Source of the DNA: CAVQBC01 sp963848415
GTDB taxonomy: Bacteria; Actinomycetota; Thermoleophilia; Solirubrobacterales; Solirubrobacteraceae
Assembly: GCA_963848415.1 (NCBI GenBank)
Contig: CAWKDN010000001.1
Coordinates: 3,100,001 to 3,164,000 of the forward strand
Length of the DNA stretch: 64,000 nt
Direction: 5' to 3'
In this document: piece after piece, positions 28,103 through 36,231 of the stretch
How the letters are laid out: each line of letters starts with the position of its first letter
How positions within the stretch are numbered: the first letter of the stretch is position 1
Notes under the pieces: model-generated
The model's database searches: none
Told to the model about the DNA's origin: nothing
The model's input: the letters and a program-made list of their open reading frames with translations, nothing else
Translations under genes and position numbers: made by a program

Positions 28103-28168
28103 GCCTGTGGACAGGCTGTTCATACGCAGACTCACGTAGTGCACCGCGGGGCCGGACCTGTGTACAGG
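28103..28168. promoter_or_regulatory. Pair of CTGT/ACAG dyads in a divergent promoter region
   Basis: GCCTGTGGACAGGC (28103-28116) and CCTGTGTACAGG (28157-28168) are two inverted repeats with the same CCTGT-N2-ACAGG core, 54 bp apart, between the winged-helix-type gene (leftward) and two rightward genes. They look like a repressor site pair. The cognate regulator is unknown; the neighbouring winged-helix protein is a candidate. Confidence 0.5.
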
Positions 28169-28283
28169 GGTGTCGAGGGGCGACGCGCTTTGCCGGAGAG
28201 AGCAGCGCGCGGTGGTTCCGTCCGACCCGTACCGCACCATTCCGACCCCTACGCAGAACCTCGTAGCACCGAAGGAGCCGCCG

Positions 28284-28559
28284 ATGAACCGCCACGCCGA
28301 TCCCCTTGCCAGCCCCCAGCGCCGGCGGCCGCCGCCGCGCGCGTCCGGTCGCGAGCTCGATCTCTTCGGCGCCGTGCCCGAGCAGCGCAGCGCCGCGGCT
28401 ATGGACGACGCCGCCGAGGCCCGCCGGCTGATGGACGACCTGCTCGCGCTCGTCGACGCCGGCCTCGTCGAGCCGGTCGCCGACGGCGGCCAGGTCCGCT
28501 ACTGCGAGCGGGGCGTCGAGCAGGGCGCGCGATTGCGCCGGCCGTGGCATGCCGGTTGA
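28284..28559 (+). CDS. Hypothetical small acidic/basic protein
   Basis: This is a 91-residue protein with GAAGGAG placed 7 nt before the ATG. A basic, Pro/Arg-rich N-terminus leads to a helical domain LDLFGAVPEQ, AAEARRLMDDLLALVDAGLVEPVADGGQVRYC that reads like the end of a winged helix (helix, then short beta hairpin). No family is recognised. It lies 8 bp before the TIR-WD40 gene, so the two are very likely one transcript, downstream of the paired CTGT/ACAG dyads. Confidence 0.6.
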   Translation: MNRHADPLASPQRRRPPPRASGRELDLFGAVPEQRSAAAMDDAAEARRLMDDLLALVDAGLVEPVADGGQVRYCERGVEQGARLRRPWHAG

Positions 28560-28567
28560 ATCGCTCC

Positions 28568-31514
28568 GTGACCACGCCCGTCCGCGCTCCGCCCAGCGAG
28601 CCCGCAGCGGCCGAGCCGCCGGACCGGCCCGACGTCTTCGTCTCCTACTCGCGCGTCGACGCGGCGTGGGTCCACGGGACGCTCTGCCCGCGGCTCGAGG
28701 CCGAGGGGCTCGACGTCTGGGTCGATCTGCAGGACATCCGCGGCGGCGCCTCGGACTGGCGGGCGACGGTCGGCGGCGGGATCGAAGCGTCGCGCGCGGT
28801 GGTCTTCGTCCTCAGTCCCGAGGCGCTGGCGTCGCGGGTCTGCCGCTGGGAGCTCGACGTCGCGGTGGGCTTCAACAAGCGGCTCATCCCGGTGCTGCGC
28901 CGCGCGGTCGAGGACGCGCCGGACCCGCTCGCCCGGCCGAACTGGATCACGCTGCGCGAGCCGGAGGACGAGGCGGATGGCTTCCCGGCGCTGGTCGCTG
29001 CGATCGCGACCGACGAGGCGCGCCTCGCCGAGCACGCCCGCCTGCTCGTTCGCACATGGGACTGGGTCCGCGCCGATCGCGACGCCAGCCATCTGCTGCG
29101 CGGGAGCGACCTGCGCGAGGCCGAGCGCTGGCAGGCCGCCCAGAGCGCCTCCGGCGAGCCGCCCACGCTCGAGCAGGTCGAGTTCATCGGCGCGAGCCGG
29201 CGCCAGGCGGCGCGGCGGCAGCGCACGACCCTGGCGGCGGTCGCGGTCGCGCTGCTGGTCTCCGTCGGGCTCGGGATCGTGGCGCTGGTCCAGCGCGGCC
29301 AGGCGGTCGAGCGCGCGGAGATCGCCCGCTCGCGGGAGCTGGCCGCGCGGGCGCTCGCCGCCACCCGCACCGACCCGGAAGAGGGGCTCGACCTCGCGCT
29401 GCGGGCCGCGGCCGTGCGCCGGACGGCGGAGGGCGAGCAGGCGCTGCGGCGGGCCGTTGCAGCGACGACGTGGGAGGGGATCCTGCGCAGCGACGACCGG
29501 GCGCTGCACGACCTCGACGTGACGGCCGACGGCAGGCGCGCGGTGACCGCCGGCGCGGGTGGCGCCGTCCTGTGGGACCTGCGCGCACGGCGCCGGCTCG
29601 CCGCGCTCCCGCATGCCGGCGCGGTCAACGGGGTGGCGTTCGATCGCGCGAGGCGACCGCGTCGTCACGACCAGCAACGACCGGACCGCGCGCATCTGGG
29701 CGGCCGCGACCGGCCGGCCCGGTCCCGTCCTGCGGGCCGGCGCGCTGGTCTGGTCGGCGAGCTTCGACGAGGCGGGGCGGCGCGTCCTCACCCGCACCGA
29801 GGGCGGCGCCACGCAGCTGTGGGATGCCGTGACCGGCCGGCTCCTCGCCCGGCCGTCCACGAGCGGCGACCTGCTCGCCGGAGTGGGGCTGAGCCCGGAC
29901 GGCACGCTGGCGCTCACCGCGGGCCGCGGCGTCGCCCGCATCTGGTCGGTCGCGCGGCGAGAGGCGATTGCCGAGCTTCCGAGCCGCGCCACTCTGACGA
30001 TCGCGACCTTCGCCCCGGACGGGCGACGGGTCCTGACCGGCGATGTGGACGGCGCCGCGCAGCTGTGGGACAGCGACGGACGGCGCATCGCCCGCCTGCC
30101 GGGCAGCGACTTCGCCGTCACCGACGCCGCGTTCTCCCCCGACGGCGCGCGGGCGGTGACGGCGAGCGAGGACGGCAGCGCCCGCATCTGGGACGCCGCC
30201 ACGGGCCGGCGGATCGCCGTCCTGCGTCATGGCCGGACCGTCAACGGCGTGGGGTTCAGCGCCGACGGGCGGTCGGTGGTCACCGCGGGGGACGACGGCA
30301 CCGCGCGGGTGTGGCCGGCGACGGGCGGCGCGGCGATCAGGGTGCTGCGCGGGCACACCGACAGCGTCGTGGCGGCCGCCTTCACCGCCGGCGACACGCG
30401 GATCGTGACGGCAGCCGACGACGGCAGCGCCAGGGTGTGGGCGGCGCGGGCGCCCGGCGTGACGCCGCTCGCGGGCTCGGGCGCCGTCGAGAGCCTCGCG
30501 GCCGGCCCCGACGGCTCCCGGATCCTCGGCATGGACGAGAACGGCTTCGCCACGATCTGGAGCACGGCCGACGGGCGGCGGCGGGCGTCGCTGGACGGCA
30601 ACCCGTCCGGTAGCTACGCCTGCCTGCGCGGCGTGGGGTGCGCGCCGTGGAGCGCCGACGGCCGTTTCGTCGCGGGGGTCAACTGGCCGGGCGTGGCCAC
30701 GTTGTGGGATGCCGGCAGCGGTCGCGAGGTGCGCCGGCTGGGTGGTCGCGCGGCGACGAGCGCCGCGTTCGCGCCCGACGGCCGCACGGTTGCGGTCATC
30801 TGGCGCCGCAACGCCGCCCGGCTCATTCGCGCCGGCGACGGCACGCCGGCGGGCGAGCCGCTGGACTCGGCGCTCGGCCTCGGGTTGCAGAGCGTGCAAT
30901 TCGCGGCCGGCGGCCGCTGGCTGCAGACGATCGACGACGTCGACTCGGCCGCGCTCCTCGCCCTGGCCGGCGGCCGCGTGGTCGATCTCGGGTTGGGCGT
31001 GCTCCCGACAGCTATCGCCGTGAGCCCGGATGGCGCTCGTGTGGCAGTCGGGACGCAGCTCGGCGTCGTGCGCGTGCTCGCGCTCCCGAGCGGCCGGCCG
31101 CTGGGAGAGGTCGCCGCCCACGGGGCGGTCGAGTCCGTGGCCTTCGACCGCGCCGGCCGGCGCCTGCTCACGGCGGGCGCGGATCGGACGGCTCGGGTGT
31201 GGAGCGCCCGGACGCTGGCGCCGCTCGCCGTCCTGCGCGAGCACCTCGACGAGGTCAAGACCGCCGCCTTCAGCCCCGACGGTCGCTTCGTCCTGACCAC
31301 GTCGGCCGACGCGACGGCGAAGCTCTGGGACCCGGCACTCGAGGGCAGCATCCTCACGCTGCCGATGCGGCGGGACGGGGGCACGGCGGAGTTCACCCGC
31401 GACGGCCGCACCATCGTCCTCACCGGGCGGACCGGCGGCGAGGTCCACCGCTGTGACGTCTGCGCGGACTTCGGCGGGCTCGTCGAGCTCGCGACGGCAC
31501 GGCGCGGCCGCTAG
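28568..31514 (+). CDS. TIR domain - transmembrane - WD40 repeat protein, frame broken once
   Basis: A TIR domain occupies residues about 22-150: DVFVSYSRVDAAWV, LDVWVDLQDIRGG, VVFVLSPEALASRVCRWELDVAVG, where the Glu of WEL matches the NADase glutamate of active TIRs. A basic stretch and one membrane helix follow (about 220-242), then a helical linker (ELAARALAATRTDPEEGLDLALRAA). At least a dozen WD40-like blades (FSPDGARAVTASEDGSARIW and similar) follow to the end. One extra base near 29650 breaks the frame; corrected length 981. Such proteins are thought to be sensor-effector molecules, some in phage defence; the trigger here is unknown. Confidence 0.82.
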
Positions 31515-32402
31515 CGGCGGCGGCCGAAGACCGCCGCGACGCGGGTGATCCGGCCGGCGGACACGAGGCGCGAAGCGGTCCGGGACCCGTCGCTCCAGCG
31601 CAGGAACCGCGCACGCCGCAGCCGGGATCGCGCGCAACCGCACCGACTCCGAGAAGGCGAAGCCGCTGCGCGTGCAGATCGAGCCGCAGCTGAACGTCCG
31701 GCCGCCGCCGCGCAGCGAGCCGCCCGTGATCCGCCCGCGCTTCGTGCCGGCGCGCACGACGGTCAGGCTCTGGCGGATCTGGCCCGGCGTCTCGTCCGGG
31801 CTCGCGCCCGCCCCCACCCAGTCGTTCTTGTCCACCCGCAGCGCGCAGGTCGGGCCGGTGCCTTCGCAGGAGCCGATCCACGCCGCACGAGCCGGATCAT
31901 CGGAGGGCCGGCTGCGGGTCAGCGTGACCAGCGTGCCCGGACGCAGCCGGTACTGGCAGGGCAAGAGGCTCTCGAAGGGACAGACGACGCCGGGTGGGCT
32001 GACCGTCGTGTCGCCGAACGTTCCGGGCTGAATCGTCAGGTACACGGGATCGAAGGTCGCGGTGATCGAGCGCTCGCCGGTGACCCGGATGCGGCAGCTC
32101 GTCGAGCGGCTGGAGCACCCGTAGTCGCTCCAGCCCACGAAGCGCGCTCCGGCGTCCGGCACGGCGGTGACCGTCACGGTGGTCCCGGGGGAGAAGCGGG
32201 GCGTGCAGTCCTCCGCGAGCGGGGTCAGCGGCGGGTTGGCGAGCCGGCAGACGCCGGGCGTGCCCGGCGCATAGCTCACCGTGCCCGAGCCCGCCGGGAC
32301 GACATTGAGCACCGCGCCCTGCGCGCCCGCCGGCGCCGCGCCCGGACCGCCGGCGAGGAAGATCGCGAGCGCGAGCCCGATCGAGAACCGGAGAGGCGAC
32401 AC
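31511..32402 (-). CDS. Secreted protein with repeated beta domains, frame broken once
   Basis: The product has a signal peptide (SPLRFSIGLALAIFLAGGPG, ending AGAQG) and three tandem beta repeats of the form GTVSYAPG...C..., FSPGTTVTVTAVPDAGARFVGWSDYGCSS and ITATF. Each repeat has a Cys pair and the 'tolTAxPaxGxxFxgWsG' pattern of bacterial InlB-B/Big-like surface repeats. An extra base near 31613 breaks the last repeat; after correction it reads ARFLRWSDGSRTASRL and VAAVFGRRR, stopping at 31511. The start is GTG 32402, or possibly TTG 32441. The stop shares CTAG with the TIR-WD40 gene. Probably a cell-surface or secreted structural protein. Confidence 0.65.
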
Positions 32403-32461
32403 GGCCACCGCGAACGTCGCACTCCGGTGGAGAGAAGTCAACCGGGACGGACCGCAGCGAT

Positions 32462-32565
32462 CAAAACGTCGAGATTGACAGCGGGCGCCGGCCGATCTCG
32501 ACGAAGTGATCGTATATCGACCAAAACGTCGAGATCGGTCCCGAACCGCTCCAGATCTCGACGTT
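32462..32565. repeat. Two tandem 60-bp units, each with an inverted repeat
   Basis: CAAAACGTCGAGAT occurs at 32462 and again at 32522, exactly 60 bp apart. In each unit the sequence returns as its complement after about 19 bp: CGTCGAGAT/ATCTCGACG (32467-32475 and 32495-32503) and a perfect 12-bp pair AACGTCGAGATC/GATCTCGACGTT (32525-32536 and 32554-32565). The units are AT-richer than the surroundings. They could be paired regulator sites, a terminator or a REP-like element. Confidence 0.6.
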
Positions 32566-32634
32566 CTGCTCGGTGAGCGGGTGGGGATCGCCAGCGCGGG
32601 CGGGACCCCGACCCCTCGATGCTGGTGTTCGAGC

Positions 32635-32671
32635 CCCGGGCGGCCGGGCGGCCCGGGCGGCCCGGGCGGCG
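32635..32671. repeat. Short GGGCGGCC-type tandem repeat
   Basis: About four copies of GGGCGGCC or CGGGCGGCC stand in a row, almost pure G and C. This is a likely replication-slippage tract beyond the SDR gene end, with no evident function. Confidence 0.5.
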
Positions 32672-32688
32672 CGGCGGCCCGGCTGCGC

Positions 32689-33595
32689 TCAGGCGGCCGC
32701 GGCCTCCAGCGGGAAGCTCACGCCCGTCAGCTCCTCGCTAGAGCGTCCACAGCCGCCCCGCGAGCTCCACGTCGCTCGCGGCCGCGGTGCGCGCGACCAG
32801 CGTCGGGTACCCGCGCATCTCCTGGAAGCCGTCCGGGCCGACGTAGCTCGCGCCCGGCAGGTCCTGGGTGGCGGCGTAGAGCGTCGGCAGCGCGCCCTGG
32901 TCGTCGGACATGGCGACGACCTTGTTGAGGATCGCCATCGCCCCGTCCTGGAGGCGGCTCTGGGTGTGCGACTGGAGGTTGGTCGCCGTGTAGCCCGGGT
33001 GGGCGGCGAGCGCGCGGACGCGCGAGCCCGCCGCGTCGAGCCGGCGTTGCAGCTCGAGGGTGAAGAGCAGGTTGGCCAGCTTCGACTGCCCGTACGCGGG
33101 CCAGGGCTTGTAGTCGCCCCGCTCCCAGTTGAGGTCGTCGAGCCGGATCGCGCCCATGCGGTGTGCGCCGGAGGACAAAGTCACCACCCGATCGCCGATC
33201 CGCGGCAGCAGCAGGTTGGTCAGCGCGAAGTGGCCGAGGTGGTTGGTCCCGATCTGCAGCTCGAAGCCGTCGGTCGTGCGGCCCTCGGGCGTGGCCATGA
33301 TGCCGGCGTTGTTGATCAGCACGTCGAGGTCGCGGTCCCAGTCGGCAGCGAACGCGCGCACCGAGGCGAGGTCGGTGAGGTCGAGCCGGCGCACCTCGGA
33401 GCTGCCGGTCACGGTCGCGGCCGCCGCCTCGCCCTTGGCGAGGTCGCGCACGGCGAGCACCACGTGGGCGCCGGCCGCGCCGAGCGCCCGGGCGTCAGCC
33501 AGCCCGAGGCCGCTGTTGGCGCCGGTGATCAGGAAGGTGCGGCCGTCCTGGCGCGGGAGGTCGGCGATGGTCCATTTCGAGGAGGAAGAAGGCAT
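32689..33595 (-). CDS. Short-chain dehydrogenase/reductase (SDR), frame broken near its end
   Basis: This Rossmann-fold NAD(P)H oxidoreductase is similar to the protochlorophyllide-reductase-like/retinol-dehydrogenase-like SDR group. The coenzyme motif TGANSGLG is near residue 24 and LINNAGIMA near 95. The active-site Ser (VTLSSGAHRMG) is near 145, and the Tyr-x3-Lys (PAYGQSKLAN) near 172. An extra base at 32740 creates a premature TAG; without it the protein ends SEELTGVSFPLEAAAA at 32689 (301 residues). The ATG at 33595 is preceded by TTGACA-N17-TACATT with 7 nt to the start. Divergent from a TetR gene that probably controls it. Confidence 0.88.
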
Positions 33596-33660
33596 GCCGG
33601 CCAATGTAGCCGATGACAACAATGCTGTCAACGTCTACATCATCCGGTAGGCTCTCCCGC
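33596..33660. promoter_or_regulatory. Divergent SDR/TetR promoter region with shared operator
   Basis: Minus strand: TTGACA (33631-33626), 17 bp, TACATT (33608-33603), ATG 7 nt later. Plus strand: TAGGCT (33648-33653), GTG 7 nt later. TGACA (33614-33618) and TGTCA (33626-33630) form an inverted repeat between them, covering the SDR -35; it is a good TetR operator candidate. Confidence 0.65.
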
Positions 33661-34260
33661 GTGAGCGCGACCGCGACACGTTCCTACCACCACGGCAACC
33701 TGCGCTCGGCGCTGCTGGCCGCCGCCGAGCAGACGCTCGCGGACGGCGGCGTCCAGGCGCTCTCCCTGCGCGAGCTGGCCCGCGAGCTCGGCGTCAGCCA
33801 CGCCGCGCCGCGGCGCCACTTCGCCGACAAGCAGGCGCTGCTCGACGCGCTCGCCGAGACCGGCTTCGACCGGCTCGGCAGCGAGCTCGACGAGGCGATC
33901 GCTCAAGGCGGCGACTTCCGCGGCCGGCTCGCAAAGCTCGCCCAGGCCTACGTCCGCTTCGCGACCCGCGACGCCGCCCTGCTCGAGCTGATGTTCGCCG
34001 GCAAGTACCGCCCGGGAGCGGCCGCCGGCCTGCGCGAGGCGGCCGACCGGGCGTTCGCCGCCCCGTTCCAGCTGATCGCCGACGGTCAGGCCGCAGGCGA
34101 CGTGGTCGGCGGTGACGTCGAGCGGGTGGCGATCGTGGTGGGGGCGACCTTCCAGGGGCTGGCGGTCATGGCCAACCAGGGCCTGCTCCGCGACGCGCCG
34201 CCCGAGGCGGTCGTCGCCGAGGCGGTCGACCGGCTCGTGCTCGGCCTGCGCCCGCGCTGA
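33661..34260 (+). CDS. TetR-family regulator with WHG-type C-terminal domain
   Basis: This 199-residue regulator has the helix-turn-helix LSLRELARELGVSHAAPRRHFADKQALLDAL (residues about 34-63), preceded by SYHHGNLRSALLAAAEQTLADGG, which is typical of the TetR subgroup with a WHG ligand-binding domain. The C-terminal part (YVRFATRDAALLELMFAG, GATFQGLAVMANQG) matches that ligand pocket. It starts with GTG and is divergent from the SDR gene; the common operator predicts repression of both. The ligand is probably a substrate or product of the SDR, which is inference. Confidence 0.88.
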   Translation: MSATATRSYHHGNLRSALLAAAEQTLADGGVQALSLRELARELGVSHAAPRRHFADKQALLDALAETGFDRLGSELDEAIAQGGDFRGRLAKLAQAYVRFATRDAALLELMFAGKYRPGAAAGLREAADRAFAAPFQLIADGQAAGDVVGGDVERVAIVVGATFQGLAVMANQGLLRDAPPEAVVAEAVDRLVLGLRPR

Positions 34261-34263
34261 GGG

Positions 34264-34702
34264 CTACCGGATCGCCCGCCCGGAGGGCGAGACGACGAGC
34301 CACGTCCCGCCGAACTCCACGACGTCCTGGCAGGTCACCTGCCCGGGGCGGCGGTCGGAGACGTAGTAGTAGAGCGGGCGCCCGCGGTAGGTCACCTGGC
34401 GGGAGCGCCGGCCACGACGGGCGATGGTGCCGAGCAGGCTCGACTGGGCGCCCGACGCCGGCGCGCGGATCACCGGTCGTCATCAGCGGCGGCCAAGCGG
34501 TGGCGCAGTCGCCGTAGCAGCGCGTGCGGTCGCGGCGGTCGCGCGTGAACAGGTACAGGGCGCGGCCGTTGCCGTCGAAGAGCATCTCGCCGTAGCGGGA
34601 GGACATCGTCTTCACGGTGGGCGCCGCAACAGCGGTCGCTGGACCCACGCCCAGCAGCGAGACGAGCAGGACGACGATCGGCACGACGCGGCGAAGGGAC
34701 AT
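34264..34702 (-). CDS. COG4315-type secreted repeat protein, frame broken once
   Basis: A signal peptide (residues 4-27) is followed by two copies of a beta repeat: YGEMLFDGNGRALYLFTRDRRDRTRCYGDCATAWPPL, and after the frame change VTYRGRPLYYYVSDRRPGQVTCQDVVEFGGTWLVV. The pattern LxDxxGRtLYxFtxD...SxCxGxCaxxWPPl defines the COG4315 lipoprotein-like family, whose function is unknown. One extra base near 34472 separates the repeats; corrected length 145 residues. It lies between tetR and mnmA, on the opposite strand. Confidence 0.78.
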
Positions 34703-34757
34703 GCACCGTGGTGCGCCGCCGACGAGGCGCCGGTTCACGCCTAGACTCGGATCGATC

Positions 34758-36231
34758 GTGTTCGAGGAGCACCTCCGCCACCCGCACAACCGCGGCGTCA
34801 CGCCGGACGAGGCCCATTCCGGGCACGCGGGCGGCGCCGTCTGCGGCGATCTGATCCGCCTCTCGCTGCGGGTCGAGGGCGACCGGGTCGCCGCGGCGGG
34901 CTTCGACGCCTCCGGGTGCGGGGCGGCCATAGCCGCCGGCTCGGCTGCCACCGCGCTCGCCGAGGGCGCGCCGCTGCTGGACGCCGCCCGCCTGGGCACC
35001 CACGCGATCGCCGCCGAGCTGGGCGGGCTCTCGCCGGGCAAGCTCCACGCCGCCGAGCTGGCCGCCGACGCCCTGCACCGCGCGCTCGGCGCGGCCGCCC
35101 GCTCCCAGGCGGCGATCGAGCCGGACGACACCCGCACGCTGGTCGCCATGAGCGGCGGCGTCGACTCCGCCGTCGCCGCCCTGCTCGTCGACCAGGACCG
35201 CCGCGAGACCGTCGCGGTCACGCTCGAGCTGTGGCGCGACCCCGAGAACGACGCCGAGGCCTCGTGCTGCAGCGCGAGCGCCGTCCGCGCCGCCCGCGCC
35301 GTCGCGCACGGCATGGGCCTCCCGCACCTGACGATCGACCTGCGCGACGAGTTCCGCGCGGGAGTCGTCGAGCCGTTCCTCGCCGGCCACGCCGCCGGCA
35401 CGACGCCCAACCCGTGCGTCGGCTGCAACGGCCACGTCCGCCTCGACGCGATGCTCGCGCTCGCCGACAAGCTCGGCGCCGCCGACCTCGCGACCGGCCA
35501 CTACGCCCGCCGCACGCCCGACGGGCTGCTGCGCACCGCCGCCGACCCTGCCAAGGACCAGGCCTACATGCTCTCCGCGCTCAGCCCCGGCTCGCTGGCG
35601 CGCATGCGCTTCCCGCTCGGCGAGCTGACCAAGCCGCAGGTGCGCGCGCTGGCCGCCGACGCGGGACTGCCGGTCGCAGCGAAGGCCGACTCCCAGGACC
35701 TGTGCTTCCTGGCCGGGACCGGGAAGGCCGCCTTCCTCGCCCGCCACGGCGGCCAGCACGCGAGCGACGGGCGCGATCGTCGACCGCGACGGCAACGAGC
35801 TCGGCCGCCACCAGGGCCACCAGCTCTTCACCGTCGGCCAGCGCAAGGGCCTGCGACTCGGCGGCACGGCAGAGCCGCTGTACGTCCTGCACACGAGCGC
35901 GAAGACCAACACCGTCACCGTCGGCCCGCAGGCGGCGCTCGCCACCCGCCGCGTCGCCCTGCGCGGCGCGGTCCTGCACCGCCCGGGCGCCGACGTCGAC
36001 CGCGTCCGCCTGCGCTACCACGCGCCGGCGCGCGCCTGCCGCGTCGAGGGCGACCCCGGCGCCGGCCGCCACCGCCGCCTCGAACTGACGCTCGACGAGC
36101 CCGTCGACGGCGTCGCCCCCGGCCAGGTGGCGTGCCTGATGCGCGGCGACACCGTGCTCGGCTGGGGCGTCCTCGCCGCGGCCGAAGACGCCGCTCGCCG
36201 GGCCGGGATGGCCCTAGACTCAGCCGCGTGA
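34758..36231 (+). CDS. mnmA: tRNA 2-thiouridylase MnmA fused to an IscU/NifU-like N-terminal domain, frame broken once
   Basis: Residues 1-115 match the IscU/NifU scaffold fold: GGAVCGDLIRL and SGCGAAIAAGS keep two cluster cysteines, but the third site reads KLHAAEL where IscU has KIHCSIL. Residues about 120-490 are MnmA: ATP loop AMSGGVDSAVAALLV, NPCVGCN, ATGHYARR, and SQDLCFLAG with the second catalytic Cys. MnmA transfers sulfur to U34 of tRNA-Lys, Glu and Gln. An extra G near 35769 breaks the frame; corrected length 490. The GTG start follows TAGACT by 10 nt. alaS follows with a GTGA overlap. Confidence 0.85.
36215..36220 (+). promoter_or_regulatory. Internal -10 for alaS
   Basis: TAGACT inside the end of mnmA stands 7 nt before the alaS GTG, indicating an internal leaderless promoter in addition to readthrough from mnmA. 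Confidence 0.5.

Noticed and set aside
32462..32565. CRISPR array
   Set aside because: Only two units, 60 bp apart, with the dyad occupying most of the unit, no spacer of regular length and no cas genes.
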